From Impatiens glandulifera (taxonomy: Eukaryota; Streptophyta; Magnoliopsida; Ericales; Balsaminaceae): DNA of 64,000 nucleotides. The notes under the pieces were generated by a model. That model saw nothing but the letters and a program-made list of their open reading frames with translations. It searched no databases and had not been told where the DNA came from. Made by a program: the position numbers and the translations under genes. Location: positions 46,782,242-46,846,241 of the forward strand of contig NC_061867.1 of assembly GCF_907164915.1 (NCBI RefSeq). Reading direction: 5' to 3'. Below, one piece after another: positions 19,620 to 32,400 of this stretch (positions are counted from its first letter, which is position 1; the number at the start of each line of letters is the position of its first letter).

Positions 19620-22310
19620 TTCAGAGGCTGAAACAGAGTTCCATAACTTCTTTCAACAAGGATTTTCAACAAGGATACTCTAAGAAGGTTTGCAGAAACA
19701 GTCTCATTGGATTCAGCAAAACATATGCCGTGGCTTGTTGAAAACATTATTTTTCTTGGTCTTATTGGATTCATCCATGGAGCAGAAGATTGGTATCTTT
19801 TTATTTTGTTTCCTTTCAATTACAAATTAGTTTTTTCCCTTTCTGTCATACCTGATTTTTGGTGTTAAGTTCTGGCTTAATTTTGTTATATTATGAAGTT
19901 CCTTCATTTGAAGGAGATAAAGTTCATCATTTTTTCTCTTCCAATCAATGTAGTTTCTCCATTATTTGGATTTTAGAATGCTTCTGGGCCGATAAGAAGT
20001 TATAAGCTTAGATCATGTTTTTAGATGGAATTATGATACTGGAAGCCCTTGATACTTTTTATTTCTCTTATTACATTTTTTTATTCTTTTAACTTATGAC
20101 ACTTCCATTAATAGACACGCATAATAATTATGGATGGAGACTGCAATATATTTTTGGAGCAACTTTTTCAAGTCAATATTGGTGCCAATTTGAGACAACT
20201 CAATGCTGAGATATTGCTTGCCTTGTTCTAGAGGTTGCTGGAGAAATTTTTTACTACGGTTTCATCAGGTTTCTACAAGGTTTTTAGTTTTTTGTTTATT
20301 TATTTTCTGTTCTCATCATCTTTGGAATAACCCACATCTATTTATAATTAATAATCACTGCAAAACATGGAATTTCAGGATGATGAGCAGGGTTGGCTGT
20401 GTTTAGAGGATTTCTGTCTTTTTCTCTTCATCTAAGTCAAAACATGTTTTCCATGAGCATCTCAACTTTCTAGTCACAAAATTCAAGAATTCCCAAGGCA
20501 GATTTTTATCTTGATTTTCACTGAAGAAGGTTTGTTTTAATGTCATCCCTTTTTACTGCCATCTAATTTGACATTTCTGATATTGTTTATTTTTTTCATG
20601 CTTTTGAGTATTTATTGTCTTATCTATCTTGTTTATCATTACCCTTTACTTAATACTTTTGTGCTTTCATTTATCAGCAAAAATAATTTTGGGACACAAT
20701 ATTTAGAAAAGCTTCATTTGCTAAAGTTTAAGTTACATTCCTTGTGTTTTGTATGAGAAGTGTATGCAGAACATAGCGTACAATTGTCCAATTCCTTATA
20801 TACATAGTATCAGGGTTGTTGCTACTTATTATGTATTCTGTTTTGTGTATTCACTAACTTTGCTTTCTTATCTATGGTTCATCTTTCTTGGGACAGGTAT
20901 TCCATTAGCTGTCCAACTGGAAAGCCTTCGCTCTTTCCTATTTCTTTATTCTCAATCAGATGAAAGTTTACTTGTCTAACTTCTGGCTGAATTTCCTTCG
21001 CTGCTTGTTCCTCTGTCTAGTGATATTCAAGTTATACATCTTTTTGGTTGAATATTTTCATTCCAAGTGTACATTAAATGATTTTGTATTAATGACAAGA
21101 ATATAATCTTTTCCTTTTTATCCGAATTTATGCATGTTATTATCTTCTTTCAGGATGTGCGAACTGCGATATCTTATATAATTTAACCTTCTTTGTTAAA
21201 ACTATGACAGGTGAAAGTGGAAAATGGAGTCACTTTCTCGGGGAACTGCTAAGCTTAATGGTTGAATTTAAAACATTGTTACTATCTAATAAAAATGTGA
21301 TTTTCTCGTTTTTACATCTGTTCTGGGCTGCTCAGGCAATAATCTTCTACTGCCAGAAACAATTGGAGAAAGGTCTTTAACTGATTTTATAGTACTTTTT
21401 TTGTTCATCTTATACATATTCCAGGCCATTGTATGATCTTTTCCTCTCCATTATAGTTTTTGGTACTTTATGCCTATACCATAGAGAGTTGCATAACTTT
21501 ACTACAATATTTAGTAACCACATCCCATTCTTTTCAGTTTTGAAAAATCTAAAAAGAATCAGATGATGCATTTCATTGTTGGCTTTGCTCTAACCTTCCT
21601 TCTTTTGCACTGGTAAGTTGTCAAAGGTTCTTAATTTCTTTTGCTTGTTGTACACTTGTATTGCTACTGTGCTTGAGCATATGTTTTTTATATAATTGAG
21701 ATCTTTGTTAACAAACTTGTGTTCCCCCGCCCTCTCCCTTCACTTTACAACTAAACATCCTTTCTTTGGTCAAAGGAGTGGACGGTCAACTCTTACATGT
21801 AAAAGATGTTAAAATATTGGCTAGCATTCTTTTGAAAAGGCGCCATGAATATCATATTCAACATGCAGAGTCTTGTCAAAAGTTGTCAAAGACAGGGGTT
21901 TATATCCTCTGGCTTCTACTAGAGGTATGTGAAGTTGCATAGAATTTAGAGGTATGTGAAGTTGCATAGAATTTATTGTTTGCATTTATGTAGGTTATTA
22001 TTATATGGTATTTCAAAGTAGGAAAAATATCTAAATTAATATTCTCTGATTGGTAGACCTGTGCTGAATTTGTATCTTTTTCACCTGGTGAATGTGAAGA
22101 CCTACTATTGGAGGTGCTGTAGGTAAAAGATTTAATACCTCAATTCTTGTAGCTACAAAGTCCATTATATATTTTTCTCTTGAAAATTGTTTTGCATTAG
22201 CAGCAGGGTGAGCCAGCCTCTAAAGATCCAGATGTTTTGCTGCCTTTCATAATTGTCTTGAGGAGTCCCACTAACTCATCTTTTGGAGCTATGAGTAATA
22301 AAAATCAGGT
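19620..22310 (+). pseudogene. UTP10: Captured multi-exon fragment of UTP10 (U3 snoRNP HEAT-repeat protein)
   Basis: Successive exon-like blocks, in order, match an internal part of plant UTP10/HEATR1, a large ribosome-biogenesis scaffold of the small-subunit processome. They are SLDSAKHMPWLVENI (about 19,700), IFLEQLF with LNAEILLALF (about 20,150-20,235), IPLAVQLESLRSFLF with LLAEFPSLLVPLSSD (20,900-21,030), WSHFLGELLSLMV with NNLLLPETIGER (21,220-21,370), FEKSKKNQMMHFIVGFAL (about 21,540) and LLHVKDVKILASILLKRR with SCQKLSKTGVYILWLLLE (about 21,790-21,930). Intron-like DNA with AG and GT borders separates them, so capture was from DNA and not mRNA. Several stops, for example TAA near 20,977, show decay. 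N- and C-terminal parts of the protein are missing. Confidence 0.72.
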
Positions 22311-22559
22311 TATTTTTAATTCTTTTCACTATTTTGTTGAATTGGCTATTCAAATACTAAAAATTCGTTCCCCAAATTTAAAATACTTATGAACCCTCTA
22401 GGGAAGCTCAAGTGGCAATGGGTGTTATCTTGGAGACCAATGGTCTCAGGTTGATTCCCACTTGAACTCCCTCATCATGTAAAACCTCAAAAACTTATTT
22501 CTTTGTATGTCACTGGATTCTCAATACTTGAGTAATGCTACTTTCTATTTAAAAGTGGT

Positions 22560-23175
22560 CAATAGTTTTCTCTTTATGTGTTTAGAGGTGGTTGCTGAGC
22601 CAAAGCAGATTCCTCCTTTTCAGAATGAATTGATTAACTCATTGACTGCCTCTTTGATTGACTCCTCAACTAAGGAGGATGATACATTAATTGATACATA
22701 ACTGTTATGATTTCTTTGTCGTCAAACAATAAGTTTTCATATTTGTCAAGCCAAATATGTTTTTTTTACAGTTATGCTTAAGTCAGATGATGAAGTTGAG
22801 AATGTGATTGCAAAAGTACAGAATGGAATGGCTGAAAAAGGTTTAATGCTTTTACGAATCTTAAATGACTTAATGACTATTTTTGCTGTTATTTGTATAA
22901 AAGTTTAATGAAATTTGTGTTTGACAGATGTGGTTGCAGGTCAAAAGAAAATTATTTCAGAGGTTGTTGCTATGAAGGTGGGAAGACCTGTCTCTCTTTC
23001 CAAGTTTGGTACCAACTGTGGAGGCCTTTTATTTTTTTTATTATTGATTATGTTTTGTTTGTATTTCCAGCTTTCCGAACTTAACTGCAGCTCCAAGCAA
23101 TCTGATTTAGCTAAAAATCAGTTAGAAAGTTGTAGACAGATGCATGTAGAGAAGTTGTTAAAAGAATTCAAATAA
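22560..23175 (+). pseudogene. Unidentified gene fragment in the CACTA-like element
   Basis: Coding-like pieces are VVAEPKQIPPFQNELINSLT (in 22,507-22,701), LKSDDEVENVIAKVQNGMAE (about 22,770-22,840), DVVAGQKKIISEVVAMKVGR (about 22,925-22,990) and LSELNCSSKQSDLAKNQLES near the end (23,070-23,175). Intron-like borders separate them. The composition is hydrophilic and helix-prone. I do not recognise the family. It could be further UTP10 sequence, a third host gene, or part of an element-encoded protein. Confidence 0.35.
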
Positions 23176-23534
23176 TTTGTATTTTATGAGATAGTTTTAT
23201 TGCAAAAATTTATATTAATTTTGTTATAATTAAAAATGTCAATAATTAATAATTAGTATATATTAAATTTTCTTGATTATTAATTTAATTTAAAAAAATA
23301 TTCAGATAAATTGTCAAAAAAAATTAATATTATAATATAAAGAATGGTTAAAAATGAAATAGACTTTTAGCAACGCCTAAATTAATGTTACCGACGCTTA
23401 TTTCAGCGTCGTTATAACTTGCGCCCACCTTGCTTCTGGCGACGCAAGAATAAGTGTCGGTAATACTTTTAGCGACGCTTTTAAGTCCACTATAATATTT
23501 AGATCAAAATATGTTTTAATCTTACTTAAAGCTT

Positions 23535-23745
23535 TCGAATAGTATCAAAACAAACGATGGAGAAAAATTGAAAAAACGAAGGAGAGAAAATAATGTGGCG
23601 CAATCTAATTGGTTGAAAAATTAAAATAATTTTTCTTTATTCTCACTCTTCAAACTTTTTTTTTTCAATTATTAAGAATGTGAAGTCATTCTCTCTCAAA
23701 TTCTTTCCTAAATTTTTCTCCCTTATTACTCCTCTAGTATCAAAT
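23535..23745. mobile_element. MITE (gagagaatg hairpin family), second locus
   Basis: The left arm (ggagaaaaattg, aaggagagaaaataatgtgg) pairs imperfectly with the complement of the right arm (gaagtcattctctctcaaat, tttttctcccttattactcc). Copy B carries it at 57,870-58,075. It shares its arms with the elements at 17,573 and 13,881. Confidence 0.5.
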
Positions 23746-25390
23746 AATAATTTTTTGATATGAAATATTAATTAAATATCTTTTCTTTTCTTTTAAGTTT
23801 GGTAATCGTTGGTATTGGAATTGACATTGAAATTGGAGGGTTCAATTTCAAATTTTATGTTTGTATACATTTTATTATTAAAAATTAGAATTTCAATAGA
23901 ATTAAATCTACTGTAATTTTTAGGTTTGAATTGTAATTATTTTTTAAAATATTTTTTTAATGTTTTTCTAACAAAAATAACTTATTATTTTATAATTTAA
24001 AATACGTTAAAAATTTTCAATCGATATTTTTTTTTTTGGAATTTAAGATGTTAAAATATTGAATAGATATATTTTTTTTAATATATGAAGTTAACATTCA
24101 TGTTAAATTATTAAATTATTTTATTAATCTCTTTTCAATATTTTAAAACAGATTTTAATGATGCCTTTACAATCTTAGAAAACATATTTTTATAATAAAA
24201 CGTCAAAATTAAATTATTTTGTTAATCTAAGTAATTTAACCTTAACCCTTCTTCATTAGGTTTTACATCAATTATGTTTTTTCAATCTTAGAAAATAGAT
24301 TTTAGTGATACCTTAACATCTTGGAAACAGTTTTTTCTCATTTTCTATATTTACTCATTTTAAACTGAAAAATATATAAACTTTTTAATATATAGTCAAA
24401 ATAGAGTTGTAATATATTAAAAACTGATATCTTATAGTCGAATATATATGATTGAGTCAAATAACTCAGCTAAATATATGCAGATTTAAACAATTTTGAA
24501 ATTATAATGTTTATCAGTTTTACTTTTAAACTATATATTTAATTTTTTAAATATTGAGTATATTATTATAATATATATTTGATATATGAGAAAGAAATAT
24601 GTATATGAATAAAAAATAAACTTTTTACTATTTTTGAGTTGTTCTTTATTGTTAATTATATTTATTAAATAATTAATTTTTAAGTATTGTCTATTTAATG
24701 CCAAATTTATTTAGTTTAAAAATTATTTATTATTAATATTTTTAAACTTGAAATTTATATCTTTATTTAATAAAAAAGTCACTTGGGTTTATATTTTTAT
24801 ACTTAATTTTGTTTAACTAAATCTTTACTACTTTAAATTATATAGAATATTTAAAAAATATATCAAGTTAACCTAATATTCATTTAAAAATCCAATTGGA
24901 CGAATATTTTGTATGGCAAAGTCTAAAATATAACTTCACTTATAATAGATTTTAAATTTATCTATAAACAAGTCGTAATGTTTGGTGGGTGGTACAATGT
25001 ATAAATTATATATACCAATATTGTTATAATAGGGTGTTTTATTTTATTGTTTTATTATTAATATAATTTATATCCTTATATAATTTATACATCATATTTG
25101 GTATAAAATGATAACTAGTCCCATAAGCACAACATTATTCTTATATTACTTAATTTTAATTTCTTATTATACTTTATTAATATTATATATAACTTATTAT
25201 TAAATAATATATTAATTATATTTTATTTAGTTTTAATATTATTATTAAATATAATCATTTTTTAATTTTTTCTTAGTACAATATTTTTTATACATAAGAT
25301 AAAATAATAAATAATATTATTTATAATATAAGGAAATATATAAATAATAATAATAATTTTAAATTAATATTTATAAAACTTATACTACAT

Positions 25391-25437
<47 letters not shown>

Positions 25438-26150
25438 ACCCTAAATTATAAACCATACACCATTTTATAATTCATACCAAATATCAATAACATATACAAT
25501 TTATACTATCCTATTTGATTACAATTTATACTTATACTTGTATAATTTGTAGGTACCAAACTTGGTGAAATACAATGCATGAACATATTTAATACTTATT
25601 GAAAAAATAATTATTACACTTAATCATTTATAATCATAAGCTTTAAAATACTTAGAAAAATATTTATAAAACTCATCAAATTCATAACATAAAATTTTTA
25701 GTTTAAAAATATATAAAATTCACTGTAAATAAAATAAACTAAATATGTATTGTGGGATGTAAATGTAATTGTAATTGGTATAATTTCTCTCGAAATGTGA
25801 TTAACTGATATATACCATATTATTTAGGTAATTTGATGATTAACTTTAATATTAAATAAATTATGATATTTCAAGAAGTATGGTCTAAGAGACTAAAGAT
25901 GTTAGTATTTAATTTTCAGTTATAAAAATAATATGTATTGTAATGAATTCAAAATAATAATATTTAATTATCATAATTAAGTGTCAAAGTGGTGGTCATT
26001 CATCACTTATATTTAACAAAAATAATTTTTATCGTCGACACTATTTCATTGGTTTGCTCGGTTTATCTATTTCTTCACTTATTATTATTTGTGTGATTGT
26101 TGAATATTTTACATTAAAATTTTAGTCTTTATTTGATCCAGGCGTGACAA
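23746..26150. other. AT-rich tract, diverged paralog of 12,291-15,925
   Basis: No gene is seen. The landmarks described for 12,291-15,925 recur in order. At 25,261-25,396 a segment is in the opposite orientation to the same place in copy B (59,891-60,024). Confidence 0.55.
25395..25434. repeat. (TA)n microsatellite
   Basis: This TA run of about 38 bp lies directly beside the segment that is inverted between the two duplicate copies. Confidence 0.88.
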
Positions 26151-27190
26151 ACTAACACCCATGCCCGACGATTCCATGATGAAGGTCCTAGTCAAGTCAT
26201 AAAATGGTCAACCGTGCTTCCAACACAAGAAACAATCGCAAGACACTCACGGGTGAAAAAAGAACGTGTAGCACGACTTGAGGTTTTGGCCTTCTTCCCT
26301 AAGACGACAACGACGACAACATGAAAATTTTCCATCTTTTGAAAAAGACAACTTTTCTGTTTCTCAACCATTTGTTTTCATTTAAAAAGAGAAATGATCG
26401 CGAAAGGACCATGATAATTTCTCATAATTCCTTGCATGAAACTAGCGACTGAACATGTCCGATTTGTCCGATGAATGTTTGAAATATTTTTGAGAAATCG
26501 GGGATCTAAAGTTGTTTGGTGTTCACTTGATGCAAGGTTGTCCTTCACACGTCCATTACATCATTTGTGGTAGACGGTCGAGGCTAGAGAGAGTTTAGAG
26601 CAGATAAAAAAAAGCTATTGTTGTTCTTAGAGCTCTCGAGATTTTTTACTTTTGTAGTTAGAATTCTATGTTCGTGTTCTAGTCAATTAGAGTGTGTTCC
26701 TTGACTATTTTGAAAAATGTGTACCGATTTCGAGTAACGCTTCTTGATCACAAGTATTTGCATTTTTTTATAGTTTAGATTTAGAATATATGACAACAAC
26801 GTAGACGAATGCTCCTCTGAATAAATTGATACCAAAACTAAACACGCTTTTATGTTTCAATTCATCTTTAGATGCATGTTATAGGATGAAATAAATCAAT
26901 AAAGTGTAAAATAATATTCTTTTAAATGGTGAAGAGTTTAAATTAGAGACCGTGTAACCAAGCACCGAAATTAAAATAAAATCTATAAAACGCGTTTGAA
27001 CACGCATAATATTTTTCTTTCATAATTTATCGATGAATAAAATATGTTGCGACTCTAAAAAAGTCAAAACTAGTCCAAAACGAAAGTTTTAAATTCACTC
27101 TAGTTGCACCTACCATTTTAATTTATCGTTTCATCAAGATGATATCGTCCCTAAAACATCATCTCATGTCGAAGATTATCAATATAAGTT
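26151..27190. other. Intergenic tract without a recognised gene
   Basis: The GC content rises here compared with neighbouring DNA (for example acgacaacgacgacaacatg at 26,303), but all frames are short and broken. It may be an old retroelement remnant. Up to 26,477 it is duplicated at 60,730-61,070. Confidence 0.4.
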
Positions 27191-27239
27191 ATTTCTACCT
27201 TTTTAGTTTTGTAGCGGTAAGTTATATGTATTTAGGTTT

Positions 27240-29110
27240 TTCAGTAAAGAATTTTATGTGCAAGGTCCTATAAGGCCATGTACATCGTCTTATAAGGCCA
27301 CGTGCATCACATTTTATGTTAAAAAAATTTGTTTTTTCATTTAAAAATGTCATGTGCAGAACGTTATAAGGCCATGTGTAGCGCCTTATAAGGTCATGTG
27401 CACCACATTTTTTCTGTCAAAAAACATATTTATCCTTTTCATTTAACAATGCAATGTGCAGCGCCTTATAAGGCCATGTGCATCGCCTTATAAGGTCATA
27501 GGTAGCGCCTTGTAAGGCAATGTGCAACACATCTTTCTTTTAAAAAATTATTTAATTTTTTCAGTTAACGATGCAATGTGCAAGGCAATGTGCAACACAT
27601 TTTCTTTATTAAAAAAATATTTAGAAAAATGGAACTCTTTAATATAATCTGACTAAAGATTGTTGATATTGTAATTAACTTCTCAAATATTTTATTTTTT
27701 TAGTTACCTAGCCATATGATATATTAACATGAATATGGGACTTTGCAGATCTTCATTCTTATTGTTTAAAGTGAATATTTTTATTTTTTCCGCATCAACA
27801 TGACACTCAAAAAATTCCAAATAATTGGCAACCTTCTATGGTTAAAATAGACAAAATGGGAGGATAAATATTTGACAGTTTCAAACCTAGTAATACGCTG
27901 AACATATTTAAAATTTAATCGTTCAATTAACAAATAATCTCTTTCCCTGTTTATAATTTTCTTACCTTGGTAAAATAGAACCAAGAATTTGTGGATTTCA
28001 TGGAATGAATAGTCTGCCGCTTTAATAGTACAATTTCATCTCAGAGTATTAAAATTTTTATGACAATCACTAAAGAATAAAACATATTGTGGAATGTACT
28101 ATATAAGACACATGGAGACTTATACTGGAGATAAAATAGAATGACATCATGACATTGTAGTTTATACAGTTTTAACATGTTTGAATGTTTGAGAATTCTT
28201 TATACTAATTTGTAAGATTTGTTTTTTTAAAAGTAAAAGGAATAATTTAGACACTTAGAATAAAATACCGCGCAGTTATAAAGTTAGAGCTCAACACTTT
28301 TAGGAGATTATTGCCAAAAATAAGTGGTGACTTATATAAGAAGATTAATAAACGAAGAATGCAGTCGAATAAATGAAAGTAGTGACTTGATGAAAGTTTG
28401 ACATTTATAAAGATTAAAATTAATAAAATTTATATTTATATAAATAGAAATTTTAATTTTAATAATCCATATGTTATTATTTATATAAATAAATATTTTA
28501 GTTTAATAATCCATATTTGTAGTTAGTTTTTTTAAAAGAATATGACCTTATAGGGCGTTGCACATGGCCTTATAAGGCACTTCCCATGACATTAACTTTC
28601 ACTAAACATATTATTTACATAAAAAACCCACAAGTCTTTATAATGTCCTTAAAATGTTCATAAATACACATCATAATCTTATGTGTTGTGAATGAGATAG
28701 TAGACATTCACGTTTGTAGGGATGTGGAGCCGATGTTGACATTGAAGTTGTAAGCGAAAATAAAAACACAATTATAACACTTTTATTAAACATAACATAA
28801 ATCACATAGAAAATAATTAAGATACTCAATAATGCCGCCAAACCATTTTTCGAAATCTTGAGGCCGATTTACTTACAATTTTCTCAATGAAAGTTTGTTT
28901 TCAAAAAACAAATGTTGCACGCGACATTGTTAACTGAAAAAACTAAATATTTTTTTTAACAGAAAAAGTTATGCACATATAGCATTATAAAATGTTGCAC
29001 ATGAAATTGTTAACTTAAAAGCTATATATAATTTTAACCAAAAAAATGTATTGCGCGCTCATAGCATGATATGGCGCTACACATACCATTGTTCACTAAA
29101 AAGGCTAAAA
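27240..29110. mobile_element. Foldback-like inverted repeat with palindromic minisatellite units
   Basis: The left arm (27,250-27,620) contains units of cgccttataaggccatgtgc with caatgtgcaacacat and tttttcagttaac spacers. The right arm (28,540-29,110) carries related units in the opposite orientation (gttaactgaaaaa, gttgcacatg, ggcgctacacat). The core CCTTATAAGG is a perfect palindrome and occurs at least four times. Terminal sequences and target duplications could not be defined. Confidence 0.5.
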
Positions 29111-29499
29111 AAAACTAACAGAAAAAAGTGATGAATAATGGACACTAGAATCTAGCAACCAAACTATAAAAGTAATAAAACGATACATTTTGGGGTCAAC
29201 AAATGATTTGTTTAATGCTTCATCTTTTGCGACGTTGTCTCTATTGTATTCCGAAAATAAAATCTTAAAACTTCATTATCTATATAAAAAAGTTTGTGTA
29301 TGACTATAACTGAAAATCTTACCATTTAGTGAAAGAATTTGTAGTATTTGAATTCACGTAATGAATAAATATTGGGTTTTTTTTGGAAAAATGACTTAGC
29401 GTCACTTCATTAAAAGTTTCCAAAAACGGGAAAAAACCCACGAGTTTAAGAGATCATTCTCGACAGGCCTAGAATGATTTTGAAGTCATAACATTCTAA

Positions 29500-32400
29500 T
29501 TAAAAGCTAAAAACGTAAATGAATTATCTGATTACAATGCTTTCAATTCTAGTTAGTTCAAAAAACGGTAAATTCCAGTTCATGCAGATATTCCAGTTCT
29601 GCTCTGTGCATGGAATTCTTTTCCACATTCCCGCGAGGGCGCTACAATCCGATATATATCTTTCCATAACTCTTCAATGCTCTTGCGAGTTCTGCCATAT
29701 ACCCTTGCATTATGTTCTTACCAAATGTTATACACCACTACTCCAAAACCGCACTTGAACACGCTTCTTGTAAATTTATTTCCCCTGTTTCGATTTCATT
29801 CCATTCGCTCGGGAAACATATCAGCTCCAGGCTTTTATAGAATCTGTCCCAAAGCTCCGAAGCAATAAAATAGCTCCAGAATATGTGATCTATGGTTTCT
29901 TTATTTCCTCTGCATAGAATAGAACTCGCGTCCAGGATGCTCATATACTTGCTGATACGATCACGAGTGTTGAGTCTTTCCTAGAAGGCGAGCAATAGGA
30001 TAAACATGTGTTGAGGGATAATCTTCGTTGACCATACAAGATGAGCCCATTTTACTTTCAGCGTTTTTTCCCGGGTTACCTCTCATATTTTCTTCGATAC
30101 TAGCTTCCCATTGTCCTCAGCTTTCCATTCATGAATATCCGGTATGTTGTGTAGTTGTATGTTACTTATATGATCAAGTATCCTCTATCCTTCTGGATTT
30201 CTTCTTAGGAGTGAGTCCCGATTCCCGTCTTTAATGTTTTTGATTTTTGCTTCTGCGCAGTCCCTTCTAATACGGGTATTTTGAAGCTCCTCCGTGTGGA
30301 TGAAAGACTGGTTTTCAAACCAGGAGTCGTGCAAGAATATAGTGTCTTTCCCTTCCCCTAGCCGGATGTCATAAAGATCTGTAATATTGCTTCTTAATTT
30401 AAGAATCTTTTTCAGAGACCAGCCCATACCTTCATAAATTTTGCAGGTCCAGATACTGATTTCGTATTTCATAAACCTCCTATTCACCCATTTGATCCAT
30501 AATGACTCTTGATTGCGCTCCAAAGCCCATAGATGCTTGAAGGTGAGAAATTTGTTCCACTTGATATTGTTCTTCAAGTCGATGCCTTCCTCGTCCTTCA
30601 GTTTGCAGAGAGCGGTCCATTTGACTTTCTTTCCTCCTCTTCCGCTACTGCCCCAGATAAAGTTCCTCATCAGCGTGTCGAGCTCCTTCATTACATTCTT
30701 CGGAATGACTATCTGTTGCGCCTGATAGCCAACTATGCCCATGACCACGGTTTTGATATGTTCGATCCTCCCCTGCATAAGAAAGTTTTTTTTGCTGTCT
30801 AGCCATATATCGTGTGTTTTACCTTTTCAATCAATGGCTTGCAATGTGAGATCTCGATCTGCTTCATAGTTAACGGAATTCCTAAGTACCTTACGGGAAA
30901 ACTTCCTTTCTTGATGTCCATGATGTTGAAGATGTCCTACTTTGTTTCGTTCTTCACGCCTCCATAAAATGCCACATTTTTGCTTTCATTAATAGTTAAA
31001 CTTGTAACCTCAGAAAAGAACGTTAGTGCAACCCTAATAGTTTTAATGGAATCAATGTCTGTGTGCGCTAGAATGAACAAATCATCGGTAAAATATAAAT
31101 GGGTTACCTCCTCTACCTCACACAATGGGTGAAAGATGTATGGACGATTCTTTCGGAACATCGCGAAGATGCTCTCAAAGATCTCCATGATAGCTACAAA
31201 AATGTAAGAAGAGAGGGGGTCCTCTTGCCTTACCCCGTTTCCCCTCTTGAAATAGCCTCTTTGGACTCCATTGACGATAACAACAAAGCAAGATGATGAA
31301 ACGCACAGCATAATCCAATCAATAAAATTTATAGGAAAAGTATAAACAACCAGAAAGTCCCAAATGGCTTCCCATCTAACAGAGTCAAAAGCTTTCTTGA
31401 TATCTATTTTGAAAGCCACTCTTAGGGATATTTTCTTTTTCTCGTAGCCTTTTAAAAGGCTCTACATAAGAAGAATATTATGAGACATTGTCATGCCGGG
31501 GATAAATGTAGATTGGTTAAGATTTATAATTTTTCCTATGACATTTTTAAATCGTTTAGAAATGATTTTTGAAATTATTTATAAATCACATTGCAGTAGG
31601 AAATTGGTCTGAAATATTGTACTACTCGGGTACCGTAGTTTTAAGGATCAAGGTTAGGACCGCTGTAATCCATTGTTTTAACATCTTCCTATTCTTGAAA
31701 AACTCTAGAACCCATTGAGTAATATCTTTACCCACAACCGACCAATTGTCTTTGATGAACTGTGCATTAAACTCATCATGACACGGGCTTTTATTCCCAT
31801 CAATATTAATTAGATCTACTTTAACCTCAACCCTCGTGACCACCCTTATCAGCTTGCGACTATCTTCTACAGAGATTTTCCTATCAATATTCTGATACAA
31901 GGTATTCAGGTGACTTTGATTCTGCTTTCTTGTACCCATAAGCTGCTTACAGAAATTGATAGTCAAATCTTGTACACCCTTTTGACCCTGAATATATCCA
32001 TCATCATCATTCTTCAGCCTATATACATTGTTTCTCATGTTTCTAGCCTTGTATTTTCTGTAGAAGAAAGTTGTGTTTTTGTCACCCAACGAGAGCCAGC
32101 TCTGTCTTGATTTCTGTCTAACAAAATTCTCTTCAAGCTGACTCAGCTTCCTGAAGTTTTCAAGTGCATTCCTTTCTGTTTCATTGAGTTTTACATCACT
32201 ATCATCCCTTCATAACCTTTTTAAACTTCTTCTAGTTCTTCTCTAGCAGCCATAACTCTATTTGAGATATTACTGAATTTCTTCTTGTCAAATATTTGAA
32301 GATAATTTTTCAGGAGCTTAAGCTTCTCAGAAACCCTTTACATGTTGGATCCCCTGACATCTGTAGACCATACGCTTTCGAGAATACCCTTGTATTTGTC

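Larger units (their letters stand above)
17797..23482 (+). mobile_element. CACTA-like transposon carrying host gene fragments (copy A only)
   Basis: The left end cattacaacaaaaagg is one base from the common plant CACTA terminus CACTACAA. It is followed by subterminal cgacgct/gcgtgg repeats. The right subterminal zone (23,365-23,482) has many gcgacgc, cgacgct and agcgtcg words. The exact right terminus is missing. Copy B joins the same flanks (ctagaggatgaatagg at 57,697 and agtccactataatattt at 57,806) around about 105 bp that A lacks, so insertion was accompanied by, or followed by, a deletion. No transposase is recognised. The cargo is a pectate-lyase exon, UTP10 exons and an unknown fragment, all on the plus strand. 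Confidence 0.75.
1..26477 (+). repeat. Segmental duplication, copy A
   Basis: This tract realigns in the same order and orientation to 34,746-61,070. Anchors include the LINE ORF1 start (1 to 34,746), the neprosin stop codon (3,099 to 42,266), the SINE near 13,100 (to 53,970), and the end of shared sequence at the word gatgaatg (26,477 to 61,070). The left edge is outside the window. The right edge is not a true duplication end, because in copy B an LTR retrotransposon interrupts the alignment there. By eye, identity is high in the neprosin exons and clearly lower in AT-rich DNA. This is seen directly in the sequence; no alignment was computed. Confidence 0.93.

Noticed and set aside
20203..20406. 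67-codon plus-strand frame starting MLRYCLPCSRGC
   Set aside because: It is out of frame with the UTP10 block at the same place and has no family pattern.
26750..26850. Possible gene near acgtagacgaatgctcctct
   Set aside because: Short frames only, with no splice-consistent extension and no recognised motif.
27240..27620. CRISPR-like array of palindromic repeats
   Set aside because: The units vary, spacing is irregular, and the context is plant nuclear DNA. It is an eukaryotic minisatellite in an inverted-repeat element.
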